Below, piece after piece: positions 1 to 9,062 of a stretch of 64,000 nucleotides of DNA (position 1 is its first letter; every line of letters starts with the position of its first letter). The position numbers were made by a program, and so were the translations under genes. Under the pieces are notes generated by a model. It ran no database searches and was not told the DNA's origin. It saw only the letters and a list, made by a program, of their open reading frames with translations. Source of the stretch: an uncultured Eubacteriales bacterium (GTDB lineage Bacteria; Bacillota; Clostridia; Lachnospirales; Lachnospiraceae). The stretch is taken from positions 1-64,000 of the forward strand of contig ONLK01000017.1 in NCBI GenBank assembly GCA_900318615.1. The letters run 5' to 3'.

Positions 1-120
1 CACGCTTGCGTGCACAAGGCTGCATGCCGGAACGGATGGATCGCGCGACAGCGCGACATGAGCAATTTGCGAAGCAAAGTGCGAATGACGCCCCGCTTGT
101 CACACTCGTCCGTGTGTTTC
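1..120. repeat. Non-coding, hairpin-rich repeat-like sequence
   Basis: No credible reading frame covers this stretch. It contains short hairpins: TTTGC-GAA-GCAAA near 70, and a GCGCGACAGCGCG stretch near 42-54. Its layout of hairpin, CATGAG and GAATG resembles the 122-base element found at 12967-13088 and 44710-44831, but the sequence is clearly different. I infer that it belongs to a dispersed intergenic repeat family, and it may continue past the left edge. Confidence 0.4.
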
Positions 121-130
121 ATATAATCAT

Positions 131-163
131 AAAGGCTAAACAGGTGGAATAATCCACCTGTCT
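131..163 (-). terminator. Stem-loop downstream of rpsS, possible terminator
   Basis: An 11-bp stem (AAACAGGTGGA paired with TCCACCTGTCT, one G-U pair) encloses an ATAA loop. On the minus strand it is followed by TTTAGCCTTTA, which is only moderately U-rich. It lies about 145 bases after rpsS, where the S10 operon would normally continue into rplV. It could end the rpsS transcript or a short RNA from the promoter at 216-244. Confidence 0.5.
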
Positions 164-215
164 GGCTTTTACAGTTATATACTGGTTCATTAGTATTTTC
201 TGCATGCCGCGTAAC

Positions 216-244
216 ATTATATAACGGCGTTTGCCAAATTGCAA
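216..244 (-). promoter_or_regulatory. Candidate sigma-A promoter reading leftwards after rpsS
   Basis: On the minus strand TTGCAA (239-244) and TATAAT (216-221) are separated by exactly 17 bases. The site is 60 bases beyond the rpsS stop and would start a transcript near position 209 heading off the left edge. It could restart expression of the remaining S10 genes or make a short RNA ending at the 131-163 hairpin. The match is by eye only. Confidence 0.45.
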
Positions 245-305
245 CCGCAATATTACCTTTTTTTACGCAGCCATAACACTTTCCTGTCGCAGCAGGATCG
301 TCAGC

Positions 306-590
306 TTAGCCCTTTGACGTGCTCTTTGCGTCATCGGCTCTGTGGCCTCTGTAGGTCCTTGTAGCAACGAACTCACCAAGCTTATGTCCTACCATATCTT
401 CGGTAATGTATACCGGAACATGTTTTCTGCCATCATGAACCGCAATAGTATGACCAACCATTGACGGGAAGATGGTGGAACGGCGGGACCAGGTCTTGAT
501 GACCTGTTTGTCTCCGCTCGCATTCATTGCATCAACTTTTTTCAATAAGCTTTCGTCTGCAAACGGTCCCTTTTTAAGTGAACGAGCCAT
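306..590 (-). CDS. rpsS: 30S ribosomal protein S19
   Basis: S19 binds 16S rRNA in the head of the small subunit near the A-site finger and S13. The 94-residue product has the usual length and the family opening [10 protein letters not shown], with the conserved GHKLGEF segment in the C-terminal half. It follows rplB by 14 bases in the S10 operon. Normally rplV would come next, but 305 bases of non-coding DNA follow here, so this is the last S10-cluster gene visible. The identification is secure; what lies further left is unknown. Confidence 0.97.
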   Translation of the reverse strand: MARSLKKGPFADESLLKKVDAMNASGDKQVIKTWSRRSTIFPSMVGHTIAVHDGRKHVPVYITEDMVGHKLGEFVATRTYRGHRADDAKSTSKG

Positions 591-604
591 CTTTTATCCT
601 CCTA

Positions 605-1444
605 TTACAGCGTCTTTCCGTTTCTTCTTCTTACGATCAGTTTGTTGGAAGCCTTATGCGACTTTCTGGTCTTCAGACCAAGTGCAGGCTTGCCCCACGG
701 AGTGCATGGTCCCGGACGTCCTACCGGAGCCTTGCCTTCGCCGCCGCCGTGCGGATGGTCATTCGGGTTCATAACGGAACCACGTACTGTAGGACGAATG
801 CCCATATGACGAATGCGGCCGGCCTTGCCGTAATTGATAAGGTTGTGGTCCGCGTTTCCGATGATACCGATGGTTGCACGGCACTCAATCGGAACCATTC
901 TCATTTCGCCGGACGGAAGACGCAGCGTAGCGTACTTTCCTTCCTTTGCCATGAGCTGGGCGGAATTGCCTGCAGAACGGGCAATCTGTCCGCCATGCTT
1001 CGGATAAAGCTCTACATTGTGTACCATGGTACCAACCGGGATCATTGAAAGCGGCAGGCAGTTGCCGACACGAACTTCAGCCGTCGGTCCGTTCATGACC
1101 TTCATGCCGTCCGTCAGGCCCTGCGGAGCAAGAATATAAGCTTTCTCGCCGTCCGCATAGCAGATCAGGGCGATGTTTGCCGTTCTGTTCGGATCGTACT
1201 CAATACCTACGACCGTTGCCGGAATTCCATCTTTATATCTCTTGAAATCAATAACTCTGTATTTTTGTCTGTTTCCGCCGCCCTTATGTCTGACAGTGAT
1301 TTTACCCTGATTGTTCCGGCCGGCTGTCTTCTGCTGTGCCTGCAGGAGAGATTTTTCCGGAGTCTTTTTCGTGATCTCCGCATGATCGGAACCGGTCATG
1401 TTTCTTCTTGAAGGTGTATAGGCCGTATATTTTTTAATTCCCAT
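605..1444 (-). CDS. rplB: 50S ribosomal protein L2
   Basis: L2 is a primary 23S rRNA binder needed for subunit association and for peptidyl-transferase centre assembly. The 279-residue protein is of normal length. It carries the basic N-terminal RNA-binding region ([10 protein letters not shown]) and the highly conserved [14 protein letters not shown] segment near residue 225, which contains the histidine implicated in peptidyl-transferase structure. A GGAG sequence precedes the ATG. The gene lies between rplW and rpsS in the standard order, 127 bases after rplW. Confidence 0.97.
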   Translation of the reverse strand: MGIKKYTAYTPSRRNMTGSDHAEITKKTPEKSLLQAQQKTAGRNNQGKITVRHKGGGNRQKYRVIDFKRYKDGIPATVVGIEYDPNRTANIALICYADGEKAYILAPQGLTDGMKVMNGPTAEVRVGNCLPLSMIPVGTMVHNVELYPKHGGQIARSAGNSAQLMAKEGKYATLRLPSGEMRMVPIECRATIGIIGNADHNLINYGKAGRIRHMGIRPTVRGSVMNPNDHPHGGGEGKAPVGRPGPCTPWGKPALGLKTRKSHKASNKLIVRRRNGKTL

Positions 1445-1571
1445 AGCTCTTTCGTATAACTCCTTTCATTTATTGTCACGCTTGAATTGCGTATAAGGGA
1501 AACATCTTCGAAAATGTTTCCGGACTGCCGTCCTTATGCGGCGTGTGCTGCATCGGCGGCAGTTCTTATAA

Positions 1572-1871
1572 TCATAATCCCGAGAAGATCTCAATATCCT
1601 TGCTGTCTTCTGTCAGGGTTACATAAGCCTTCTTTGTTTTGGCTGTTTTTCCGAACGTCATTCCGCGGCGTTTGGTCTTTCCCGGAATATTCATCGTATT
1701 CACGCTCTTAACCTTAACACCGTCGAACATCTTTTCAACAGCTTCCTTAATCTGGCTCTTATTAGCTTCCGGAGCCACAAGGAATGTGTATTTCTTATCA
1801 GCCATTCCGTCCATACTTTTCTCAGTAACAACCGGCTTAAGGATTACATCATAATATTTAAGATCAGCCAT
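1572..1871 (-). CDS. rplW: 50S ribosomal protein L23
   Basis: L23 sits at the exit of the nascent peptide tunnel and is the docking point for trigger factor and SRP. The 99-residue product is of family length. It has the N-terminal VTEKSM motif and the basic loop PGKTKRRG, where the extended tip contacts rRNA. Its ATG shares one base with the rplD stop (TAATG), so the two are probably translationally coupled. The identification is secure from sequence and position. Confidence 0.96.
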   Translation of the reverse strand: MADLKYYDVILKPVVTEKSMDGMADKKYTFLVAPEANKSQIKEAVEKMFDGVKVKSVNTMNIPGKTKRRGMTFGKTAKTKKAYVTLTEDSKDIEIFSGL

Positions 1872-2491
1872 TATGCGTATACCTCCTCAATCGATGCAAC
1901 GCCTGCCTTTGTAACAACGACTGTATCGTATTTGAGAATGTCATATACGTTCAGTGTGTTTACCGGAGTCGTCTTTACATCTGCAATATTTCTTGCAGAA
2001 AGAACAACGTTGTCGTTGCTTCCGTCGATCACAACAAGAGCCTTGTTCAGTTTCAGTGCATCCAGCACTTTCTGCATGCTCTTCGTTTTGATTTCATCAA
2101 ACTTAAGATCATCAAGAACAACCAGCTTGTTTTCCTGAACTCTGGAAGTAAGAACGCTCTTGAGCGCAGCTCTCTTTTCCTTACGGTTCATCTTGAAGCT
2201 GTAGTCGCGCGGTACGGGTGCAAATACAACGCCGCCGCCAACCCACTGCGGTGCTCTGGTTGAACCCTGTCTTGCATGACCGGTACCCTTCTGTCTCCAC
2301 GGTTTCTTTCCGCCTCCGGAAACTTCTGAGCGTGTTTTTGCCTTCTGCGTACCCTGACGGTTATTAGCCAGCTGCTGAACAACTGCCAGATGTACCAGAT
2401 GCTCATTGACATCGACACCGAAAACAGCATCACTCAGCTCCATCGTTCCGACTTCGCTGCCTTCCATATTATAAACTGATACATTAGCCAT
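1871..2491 (-). CDS. rplD: 50S ribosomal protein L4
   Basis: L4 is an early assembly protein that lines the exit tunnel, and in several bacteria it represses its own S10 operon. The 206-residue protein has the family's internal basic loop ([20 protein letters not shown], about residues 50-73), which reaches into the tunnel. It is followed immediately by rplW and preceded by rplC with a 30-base gap. Autoregulation through the leader before rpsJ is possible but is not shown by the sequence. Confidence 0.97.
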   Translation of the reverse strand: MANVSVYNMEGSEVGTMELSDAVFGVDVNEHLVHLAVVQQLANNRQGTQKAKTRSEVSGGGKKPWRQKGTGHARQGSTRAPQWVGGGVVFAPVPRDYSFKMNRKEKRAALKSVLTSRVQENKLVVLDDLKFDEIKTKSMQKVLDALKLNKALVVIDGSNDNVVLSARNIADVKTTPVNTLNVYDILKYDTVVVTKAGVASIEEVYA

Positions 2492-2521
2492 CTCTAGTTC
2501 CTCCTTTCTGTGCCCGCTCGA

Positions 2522-3157
2522 TTACTTGTTTGCTCTTGTTGTTTCTTTTAAGGTTACGAGAGCTTTCTTCGGTCCGGGAACAGCGCCCTTTACAAGGATC
2601 AGGTTCTTTTCAGGATCAACTCTGACAACCTCAAGATTCTGAACCGTTACCTGATTGCCGCCCATACGGCCGGACATCTTCTTGCCGGGATATACACGGC
2701 TCGGATCGGAAGATGTACCGTTAGAACCAGCATGACGATGATATTTGGAGCCATGGGCCATCGGTCCTCTGTGCTGTCCGTGTCTGCGGATAGCGCCCTG
2801 ATAGCCTTTGCCCTTGGAGATACCGCAGGCATCCACTTTATCACCTTCAGCAAAGATATCAGCCTTTATTTCCTGCTTAACCTCGTATTTGTCAGCATCT
2901 TCAAATCTGAACTCACGGATATATCTCTTGTAAGCTACACCCGCCTTATCAAACATGCCCTTCTGAGGTTTGGAAACCAGTTTTTCTCTCTTATCGGTGA
3001 AACCGACCTGAACGGCTGCGTATCCGTCCTTGTCAAGGGTCTTCACCTGGGTAACAACACAGGGGCCTGCCTGAAGAACTGTAACCGGTGTAAGGCTTCC
3101 GTCTTCATTGAACACCTGCGTCATGCCGACTTTAGTTGCTAAAATAGCTTTTTTCAT
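2522..3157 (-). CDS. rplC: 50S ribosomal protein L3
   Basis: L3 binds 23S rRNA next to the peptidyl-transferase centre. The 211-residue product starts with the typical [16 protein letters not shown]. It holds the conserved extension around residues 120-160 ([18 protein letters not shown] segment) that approaches the active site, including the glutamine methylated in many bacteria. It lies 61 bases after rpsJ and 30 bases before rplD, with AGGAGG-like sequence before the ATG. Confidence 0.97.
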   Translation of the reverse strand: MKKAILATKVGMTQVFNEDGSLTPVTVLQAGPCVVTQVKTLDKDGYAAVQVGFTDKREKLVSKPQKGMFDKAGVAYKRYIREFRFEDADKYEVKQEIKADIFAEGDKVDACGISKGKGYQGAIRRHGQHRGPMAHGSKYHRHAGSNGTSSDPSRVYPGKKMSGRMGGNQVTVQNLEVVRVDPEKNLILVKGAVPGPKKALVTLKETTRANK

Positions 3158-3218
3158 TTTTTCCTCCTTCTACAGCGGATCGCCGGAGCGATCATCCTAG
3201 AACAGGATCAGCTGTTTG

Positions 3219-3542
3219 TCATTTGGTTTTCATTTTAATATCAATATTAACACCGGCCGGCATTTCCAGTCTGGACAGTGCATCTACTGTCTTCTGGTTC
3301 GGCGCGATGATATCGATCAGTCTCTTGTGAGTCCTCTGTTCGAACTGCTCTCTGGAATCCTTATACTTATGAACGGCTCTCAGGATCGTAACGACTTCCT
3401 TTTTTGTAGGAAGGGGTACCGGTCCGCTTACGTTCGCGCCCGTTTTCTTTACGGTGTCAATGATCTTTCTTGCAGATGCATCAACAAGTTCATGGTCATA
3501 AGCCTTCAGAGTGATTCTCATTACCTGTTTTGATTCAGCCAT
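3219..3542 (-). CDS. rpsJ: 30S ribosomal protein S10 (also NusE)
   Basis: S10 is a head protein of the small subunit and also acts as NusE in transcription antitermination with NusB and NusG. The 107-residue product matches the family: an N-terminal [15 protein letters not shown] segment and a conserved loop region with [10 protein letters not shown]. It is the first gene of the S10 operon, with its own promoter about 240 bases upstream and a structured leader in between. A GGAGG motif lies nine bases before the ATG. Confidence 0.97.
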   Translation of the reverse strand: MAESKQVMRITLKAYDHELVDASARKIIDTVKKTGANVSGPVPLPTKKEVVTILRAVHKYKDSREQFEQRTHKRLIDIIAPNQKTVDALSRLEMPAGVNIDIKMKTK

Positions 3543-3778
3543 AAAAAAAGTCGCCTCCTAATTCGTACTTTTCGGTACGGCAAGCGGTGACTGTACAATA
3601 CAACAACTCCGTGCGTTTCCTGCCTTGCGGGCACCTTAACGCACAAAGCCCCATAAAATGGATATCTACGTTCTGTACAGTGACTTGTCGCCAGTTTTAT
3701 AAACTTGACATTCGCTCCACGGAAAACCTGCGGAAACCCGCAGCAACCTCACGCTTCCACGCTATCAAGGTCACAACG
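3543..3778 (-). ncRNA. Structured leader of the S10 operon
   Basis: About 235 bases separate the promoter at 3784-3812 from rpsJ with no reading frame of interest. On the minus strand a hairpin of GTGCGTT/AACGCAC with an inner TGCC/GGCA stem spans 3611-3644, and a CGTAC/GTACG hairpin lies just before the ribosome binding site. A CTGTACAG palindrome occurs on both sides of the central hairpin. I infer an autoregulatory leader of the kind known for S10 operons. I cannot match it to a named RNA family by eye. Confidence 0.5.
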
Positions 3779-3783
3779 ATAAC

Positions 3784-3812
3784 AGTATATGCAACAACAG
3801 AAAAAAATGCAA
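3784..3812 (-). promoter_or_regulatory. Promoter of the rpsJ (S10) operon
   Basis: TTGCAT (3807-3812) and TATACT (3784-3789) are separated by 17 bases on the minus strand. The position upstream of rpsJ, and the lack of any terminator before rpsJ, make it the likely start of the S10 operon, which is needed because tuf is 17 kb away here. Confidence 0.7.
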
Positions 3813-3889
3813 GAAATATTTTAAACTTTTCAGATAAAAGGTTATAAAATAGTATAAAGTATTTTTAATAATTACGGAGGCAGATCCTT

Positions 3890-4831
3890 ATGAGTCAAAC
3901 GTACAATCCCGAATTAACTCCAGAAATACGCGACCGTATTAAATTTATGGAAGAGATCTCGCTAAACGCCTGGCCTTCCCATAAAATTGAGCTCTACGAC
4001 GGATGGCTGATCCGTTTTTCCAGGAACTATACCTACCGGACGAATGCGGTCGAGCAGATTGGTCCTTCCTCCATCCCGGTAGATCAGAAGGTTGCCTACT
4101 GTGAAAAAATATATCATGATTTCGGCACACCTTCCATATTTAAAATAAATCCTCTGATCAGCCCGTCCTTTGACCAGCTGCTGGCGAACCGCGGATACGA
4201 TATCCGTCATGTCACGCAGACCATGACCGCAAATCTGGATCATGTCCGCCTGATGAAAAGCGATCTGTCCAAATATGAGTTCGATAACCGCCGCGGGCTC
4301 CCGTCCGAAGTACATTATTCCCCAGCCCGGATACCTTCTGTTCACTCTGCCGCCTCTGCTGATGAGGATTTCCCCTCACAGACACAGGAAGTCGGAATCC
4401 CAGGAGAATGGAAACCTTTCTCCGTACTTCTGAACTGCTACATTACGGAAGAATGGATGAACGGCCTGTTCCATCTCAACGGAACCAGCAATCCGGAGCT
4501 TCGCAGGATTGTACGATACATGTACGCAGCCATCCCGAAGTACACCATCGCCGCGAGTATCGAAATCGACGGCCGAATGGTTGCCTCGGGTCTTGGAATC
4601 TGTGATCGTGATTATATCGGAATTTATGCTGTCTATGTATCTCCCGGCTGCAGAAGGCGCCATTATGCGCGCGCCGTTCTCTCCACCCTGCTGCGGGAGG
4701 GAAAAAGACATGGAGCCGAAAAGGCTTATCTCCAGGTTGTGAAGGGAAACATTCCGGCCAAAAGTCTTTATTATTCCGTCGGTTTCAGAGATTTTTACAC
4801 CTACTGGTTCCGCTCCCGCTGGATCAGCTGA
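3890..4831 (+). CDS. GNAT-family N-acetyltransferase
   Basis: This 313-residue protein ends in a GNAT fold: after GIYAVYVSPGCRRRHYAR (about residues 245-260), which matches the acetyl-CoA pyrophosphate loop, comes a helix, LQVVKGN, and a SLYYSVGF segment typical of the last strand-helix pair. The first 200 residues have a weaker, GNAT-like layout seen in other large acetyltransferases of this group. The substrate cannot be deduced. An ACGGAGG site precedes the ATG. It is transcribed away from rpsJ and has its own AT-rich upstream region. It converges with the methyltransferase gene, with 43 bases between the two stops. Confidence 0.85.
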   Translation: MSQTYNPELTPEIRDRIKFMEEISLNAWPSHKIELYDGWLIRFSRNYTYRTNAVEQIGPSSIPVDQKVAYCEKIYHDFGTPSIFKINPLISPSFDQLLANRGYDIRHVTQTMTANLDHVRLMKSDLSKYEFDNRRGLPSEVHYSPARIPSVHSAASADEDFPSQTQEVGIPGEWKPFSVLLNCYITEEWMNGLFHLNGTSNPELRRIVRYMYAAIPKYTIAASIEIDGRMVASGLGICDRDYIGIYAVYVSPGCRRRHYARAVLSTLLREGKRHGAEKAYLQVVKGNIPAKSLYYSVGFRDFYTYWFRSRWIS

Positions 4832-4874
4832 CCAGACGGCGGTTTCCGGGTTCACCATTTCACCGCGGCACTTT

Positions 4875-5747
4875 TTATTCCTCCGCTTCCCATCGCCCGG
4901 CGGCTCCGCACGGCAGAATAAGTCCGCTATCCGTTACCGGAAGGCCGATCTCGCCGGCGCTGACACAGCCGCCGGATTTTTTCAGTACCGTTGAAAGCAT
5001 GTACGTCAGCACGGCCGGCTGCAGCCCCGTTGTGTAGGAATTTACAAGAAAGAAAAGCGGATGATCCGAAAGAAGCATTGTGCATCTTTCTATGAATGGA
5101 AAAATGCTTTCTTCAATCTTCCATATTTCGCCCTTCGGACCGCGCCCGTAGGATGGCGGATCCATAATGATGCCGTCATAATGATTTCCGCGCCGAATCT
5201 CACGCTCCACGAACTTTACGCAGTCATCTACCAGATAACGGATCGGCGCATTTTTCAGCCCCGAATTTTCCGCGTTTTCTCTGGCCCACAATACCATTCC
5301 TTTCGATGCGTCCACGTGCGTCACGCTGGCCCCTGCTGCTGCCGCTGACAGCGTAGCTCCGCCCGTGTACGCAAAAAGGTTCAGTATTTTTACATTTTCT
5401 CCTTTTTGAACGCGGCTGCGGATCTTCTCAGAAAACCAGTCCCAGTTGGCCGCCTGTTCCGGAAACAATCCGGTATGCTTGAAGCTGAAGGGCTTCAGGT
5501 TAAAGGTGAGATCTCTATAGTGGATCGACCACTGCTGCGGAAGATTAAAAAATTCCCACTCGCCCCCGCCGCGGGCCGACCGGTGATAGTGAGCGCTGCA
5601 TTTTTTCCAGCCAGCCTGTATTCTGGGCGTGTTCCAGATAACCTGGGGATCCGGCCGGATCAATATATATTTTCCCCACCGTTCCAGCTTTTCGCCGCCG
5701 GAAGTATCCAGCACTTCATAGTCTTTCCATTGATCAGCAATCCACAT
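4875..5747 (-). CDS. Class I SAM-dependent methyltransferase, RlmI/RlmK-like
   Basis: A SAM-binding core is visible: NLFAYTGGATLSAAAAG (motif I, about residues 122-140), HVDASKGMV (acidic ribose-binding residue), and DPPSYGRG (motif IV). This matches the group of rRNA cytosine methyltransferases such as RlmI and related proteins of unknown target. The usual N-terminal PUA domain is absent, so the RNA substrate is uncertain. I chose the ATG at 5747, eleven bases after AAGGAG. The start overlaps the end of the HAD gene by 14 bases, which suggests translational coupling at the end of an fprA-fliB-HAD-methyltransferase operon. Confidence 0.8.
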   Translation of the reverse strand: MWIADQWKDYEVLDTSGGEKLERWGKYILIRPDPQVIWNTPRIQAGWKKCSAHYHRSARGGGEWEFFNLPQQWSIHYRDLTFNLKPFSFKHTGLFPEQAANWDWFSEKIRSRVQKGENVKILNLFAYTGGATLSAAAAGASVTHVDASKGMVLWARENAENSGLKNAPIRYLVDDCVKFVEREIRRGNHYDGIIMDPPSYGRGPKGEIWKIEESIFPFIERCTMLLSDHPLFFLVNSYTTGLQPAVLTYMLSTVLKKSGGCVSAGEIGLPVTDSGLILPCGAAGRWEAEE

Positions 5748-6402
5748 CCAAACCAAACTCCTTTTTCAGCCTATCCGGCAGTTCCCGGATATCCAGAATC
5801 CGCGGCACTTCCGGTTCCACCCGTCCGAACCCATACGCGGCATGAATAAAATAAAGAGAACATCCCGCACTTACCGTACTGTCATAATCTCCCTGCGTAT
5901 CACCGACATATGCGCCTGTGCCCAGATGATTTCGCTGATACAGAAGACGAATGTTTTCATCCTTATTTAAACCGTTTCTTCCGTAATATTCATAGTCTTC
6001 CACGTACCGGTCCGCACCGGTTCTTGCAAAAAAGTCCTCAATATATCCGGACTGACAGTTGCTTACCATATAGACGTGATACCCCTGTTCCCGGAGCGTG
6101 TGCATGATGGCGGGAACCCCCGGATAAACCTGCACCGGAACGCCGGGATCCTTCAGGTATTCCACTTCAAACGCACAGCAGCCGGCGATCAGTTTGTCCC
6201 TTTTCTCTTCCGGAATTTTCGAAAGAAGCCGGTCTCCGATCGCTTTCATGGTAAGCCCGCAGACGCTGCGAAGGTCCTCCCTGGTCAGATGGATTTCATA
6301 TTCCGGCGCCTGTCTTTTCAGATATTCATTCCACGAATCTGCGATCGCCGCACAGGCATCCCACAGTGTCCCGTCAAGGTCAAAAATAATACCAGTTTTC
6401 AT
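5734..6402 (-). CDS. HAD-family phosphatase (phosphoglycolate-phosphatase-like)
   Basis: The 222-residue protein has the HAD motifs: FDLDGTLWD at residues 7-15 with the nucleophile Asp, VSNCQS as motif II, a lysine near NKDEN as motif III, and VGDTQGDYDS as motif IV. A helical cap lies between motifs I and II. This places it with phosphoglycolate phosphatase and pyrophosphatase-type HAD subfamily IA enzymes. The substrate is unknown. It starts 6 bases after the fliB stop and overlaps the methyltransferase gene. Confidence 0.88.
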   Translation of the reverse strand: MKTGIIFDLDGTLWDACAAIADSWNEYLKRQAPEYEIHLTREDLRSVCGLTMKAIGDRLLSKIPEEKRDKLIAGCCAFEVEYLKDPGVPVQVYPGVPAIMHTLREQGYHVYMVSNCQSGYIEDFFARTGADRYVEDYEYYGRNGLNKDENIRLLYQRNHLGTGAYVGDTQGDYDSTVSAGCSLYFIHAAYGFGRVEPEVPRILDIRELPDRLKKEFGLDVDC

Positions 6403-6408
6403 GAAATC

Positions 6409-7629
6409 TCAATCCTCTCCCCGGATGACCCGGCATAGCGGCAGCGGCTCTTTTTTCAGAAATTCGGCAAGAATTCTGCGGTTATGATCGGAATGGCCGA
6501 TTTCCCGGCAGCACCGTACCGTCATGTTTTCCAGATCCTCCAGATTCATGGTTCCTTCGTTGCGGTACCATACGGCAGCCATCATGCGGCGCACAGCCAG
6601 CACATAGCTTGCGATGGTCATGGCGGTCGTCCGGATGTCTCCGTCATATACACTGCCGCAGAAATCGCTGAAGATAAAGTAAACCAGAATCTGCTCAAAC
6701 GGAATTTCCCAATCCGTCGTGTTCCGTTTCATCCATCTTTCAAAGTCATGAATGAGATGCGCTCCGGCCTGTCTTTGAACATTTTCTGTGCTTTCCGCCG
6801 GTTCTCCCGGATACCGCTGTTCTTTCCGGCACTGATTATTTCTGCTTCTGTACAGCCGGTCCGTCACTTCCTCCAGCCACAGCGTCCAGGAGGCCCGGAG
6901 AGGTTCCATGCGCCGGAAGGTGCGAAACAATTTCTGTTCCCAGAGGTACTCCTCCCGCCCCAGACCGGATGCTTTTTTCAAAATGTTCCGGATGCTCCCG
7001 CTTTCCGAAATCTGTGCCAGGACATCACCAAAGGAAAACAGCTGCCGGTGATCATAGCACTTCTGCAGTTTTTCGGCGGCTGCAAGGAAAACAGCGCATC
7101 GCTGCGGAACCGTGTAAGCGCGGTTCTGAGCCAGATCTATCATTGCCCAGCGCGCATAATCAAGCTGGGAATAGAACAGATCATCGTAATCCTCAAAATT
7201 TTCTTCGCTTTTTCCGCTGTGTCGCTCAAATGTCCGGTACGTTACCTTTTCCTGCTTTTCCAGGACCATCCGGCATACCTCCGGGCAGGAAAGCTCCAGC
7301 GAAATTTCCCGCACATTCTCAAATTCTTCAATATGGCGCGGAAAAAGCCGGCAGGTCCGGCACAGGCTCTCCGGTCCTGCGTTCCGGTAAAGTTCGCAAA
7401 GTCCGTCCTTGTTCAGGTGCGCACAGTTTTTATCTTCATCCTGAAGAAAGGTCGAATTCAGATAGTTGATTGAAAAAAGCAGCCTCCTCCGGTACGGCCC
7501 TTTCATGTGAACGTACTTTCTCAGAGACTGCCTGTCAATCACGATCTGCCAGCCGGCGCAGCATGTCTCCTCGCATTTATCTGCGATGCAGTGAAACTGC
7601 GGATAGTAATCCGGCAGCGTATACAGCAT
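6409..7629 (-). CDS. fliB: FliB-type flagellin lysine-N-methylase
   Basis: The 406-residue protein has the family's N-terminal cysteine cluster: CIADKCEETCCAGW (residues 14-27), then further cysteines in NCAHLNKDGLCELY and SLCRTCRLFPR. These cysteines are thought to bind an iron-sulfur centre. FliB methylates surface lysines of flagellin in Salmonella, and homologues occur in many Clostridia. No flagellar genes are in this window, so the substrate here may be another protein. It lies 9 bases after fprA with a GAGGTG site, in an operon with HAD and methyltransferase genes. Confidence 0.85.
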   Translation of the reverse strand: MLYTLPDYYPQFHCIADKCEETCCAGWQIVIDRQSLRKYVHMKGPYRRRLLFSINYLNSTFLQDEDKNCAHLNKDGLCELYRNAGPESLCRTCRLFPRHIEEFENVREISLELSCPEVCRMVLEKQEKVTYRTFERHSGKSEENFEDYDDLFYSQLDYARWAMIDLAQNRAYTVPQRCAVFLAAAEKLQKCYDHRQLFSFGDVLAQISESGSIRNILKKASGLGREEYLWEQKLFRTFRRMEPLRASWTLWLEEVTDRLYRSRNNQCRKEQRYPGEPAESTENVQRQAGAHLIHDFERWMKRNTTDWEIPFEQILVYFIFSDFCGSVYDGDIRTTAMTIASYVLAVRRMMAAVWYRNEGTMNLEDLENMTVRCCREIGHSDHNRRILAEFLKKEPLPLCRVIRGED

Positions 7630-7638
7630 GATGACACC

Positions 7639-8844
7639 TCATTCATTTTTTACAGTCTGCGCAATAGTATCTGCCAGCGCCTTTAAATCTCCCATCTGTT
7701 CTTCCTTCATGGAAGACTTCAGCGTGAATTTCTCATTCAGGAATCGGAAGCCCTTGCAGGAGGAGAGCAGTTCCTTCATCAGCCGTCCGGACTGCGGTGC
7801 CCAGGTTCCATTCTCAATCAGGGCTGTACTGCGGTTCTGAATTCCGTGTTCAACCAGGTCATGCAGCAGATTCTCCATCTTGATAAACACGCCCATATTG
7901 TAGGTGGTTGCCGCAAATACAACATGGCTGTATTTGAAAATGTCGCTGATGATGTAGGATTCCGCCGTCACAGAAACGTCGTAAACAACGGTCTTCACCC
8001 CCTGCTCTCCAAGCAGGCAGGCCAGTGTATCCGCTGCATTCGCCGTATGTCCGTATACAGAAGAGTACGCAATGACAACGCCCTTCTCTTCCGGTTCATA
8101 AGAAGCCCATTTCATGTATTTGTCGATAAACCAGCCAATGTTTTTGCGCCAGACATAACCATGAAGCGGGCAAACCATCTGAATATCGAAGGCTGCCGCC
8201 TTTTTCAGGGCATTGATAACCTGCAGGCCGTATTTGCCGACAATATTGGTATAATATCTTCTGGCTTCATCCAGATGATCGCGTTCAAAATCAACTTCAT
8301 CTGCAAACAAAGCGCCGTCCAGTGCCCCGAACATTCCGAAGGCATCGGCCGAGAACAGGATTTTGGCAGCCGCATCATAGGTGAACATTACTTCCGGCCA
8401 GTGAACCATCGGTGCGTTTATAAACGTAAAGCTGTGTTTTCCGGAAGAGAATGTGCCACCCTCGTCCACAACAACCGCATGGCTGTCAATATCGAAGGTA
8501 AAGTACTGTTTAATCATCGTGACCATTTTGGAGTTGCAGACAATTTTAACGTCCGGATACCGTCTTACCAGTTCGCACAGGGTAGCTGAATGGTCCGGCT
8601 CCATATGATGAACAACCACATAATCCAGTGTTCTTCCTGCCAGAACATGCTCTACGTTCTCAAAAAATACTTCTGCCACCGCTTTGTCTACCGTATCGAA
8701 AAGAACAGTCTTTTCGTCAAGCAGCAGATAAGAGTTATAGGAAACTCCTCTCGGTACATCATAAACACCCTCAAAGCACATCAGCCTTCTGTCGTTGCCG
8801 CCGACCCAGTAAATGTCATCGGTCACTTTTCTGACACAATACAT
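7639..8844 (-). CDS. fprA: FprA-family A-type flavoprotein (flavodiiron protein)
   Basis: Flavodiiron proteins reduce oxygen or nitric oxide and protect anaerobes. The N-terminal metallo-beta-lactamase-like domain (about 1-250) has the diiron ligand motif HHMEPDH near residue 79 and later ligands at MVHWPEVM, SADAFG and PLHGYVW. The C-terminal flavodoxin domain begins at VVIAYSSVYGHT (FMN phosphate loop) and contains GTWAP. Length (401 residues) is normal. I chose the ATG at 8844 behind GGAGAGG rather than the GTG two codons upstream. It is the first gene of a four-gene operon. Confidence 0.93.
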   Translation of the reverse strand: MYCVRKVTDDIYWVGGNDRRLMCFEGVYDVPRGVSYNSYLLLDEKTVLFDTVDKAVAEVFFENVEHVLAGRTLDYVVVHHMEPDHSATLCELVRRYPDVKIVCNSKMVTMIKQYFTFDIDSHAVVVDEGGTFSSGKHSFTFINAPMVHWPEVMFTYDAAAKILFSADAFGMFGALDGALFADEVDFERDHLDEARRYYTNIVGKYGLQVINALKKAAAFDIQMVCPLHGYVWRKNIGWFIDKYMKWASYEPEEKGVVIAYSSVYGHTANAADTLACLLGEQGVKTVVYDVSVTAESYIISDIFKYSHVVFAATTYNMGVFIKMENLLHDLVEHGIQNRSTALIENGTWAPQSGRLMKELLSSCKGFRFLNEKFTLKSSMKEEQMGDLKALADTIAQTVKNE

Positions 8845-8923
8845 ACGCACCTCTCCATTTTTATAACAAAGAAATTTTAAAAAATATATTAACTGTAGTC
8901 CCCGGGCATATCTGCCGTTCGTT

Positions 8924-8953
8924 ATTATAGCATTGATGTAAGGATAGCCGCAA
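8924..8953 (-). promoter_or_regulatory. Candidate promoter of the fprA operon
   Basis: TTGCGG (8948-8953) and TATAAT (8924-8929) lie 18 bases apart on the minus strand, about 80 bases before the fprA start. The -10 box is perfect and the -35 box is fair. Confidence 0.5.
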
Positions 8954-9062
8954 TAGCTCCGGAGAAATTCCGGTGTATGCTGCTCTATCCGTTTTCAGCC
9001 ACAGAAAGTTATGATAAAATACAGGTTACAGTTCACATCACAGAAAGGAATGGTTTACATTT

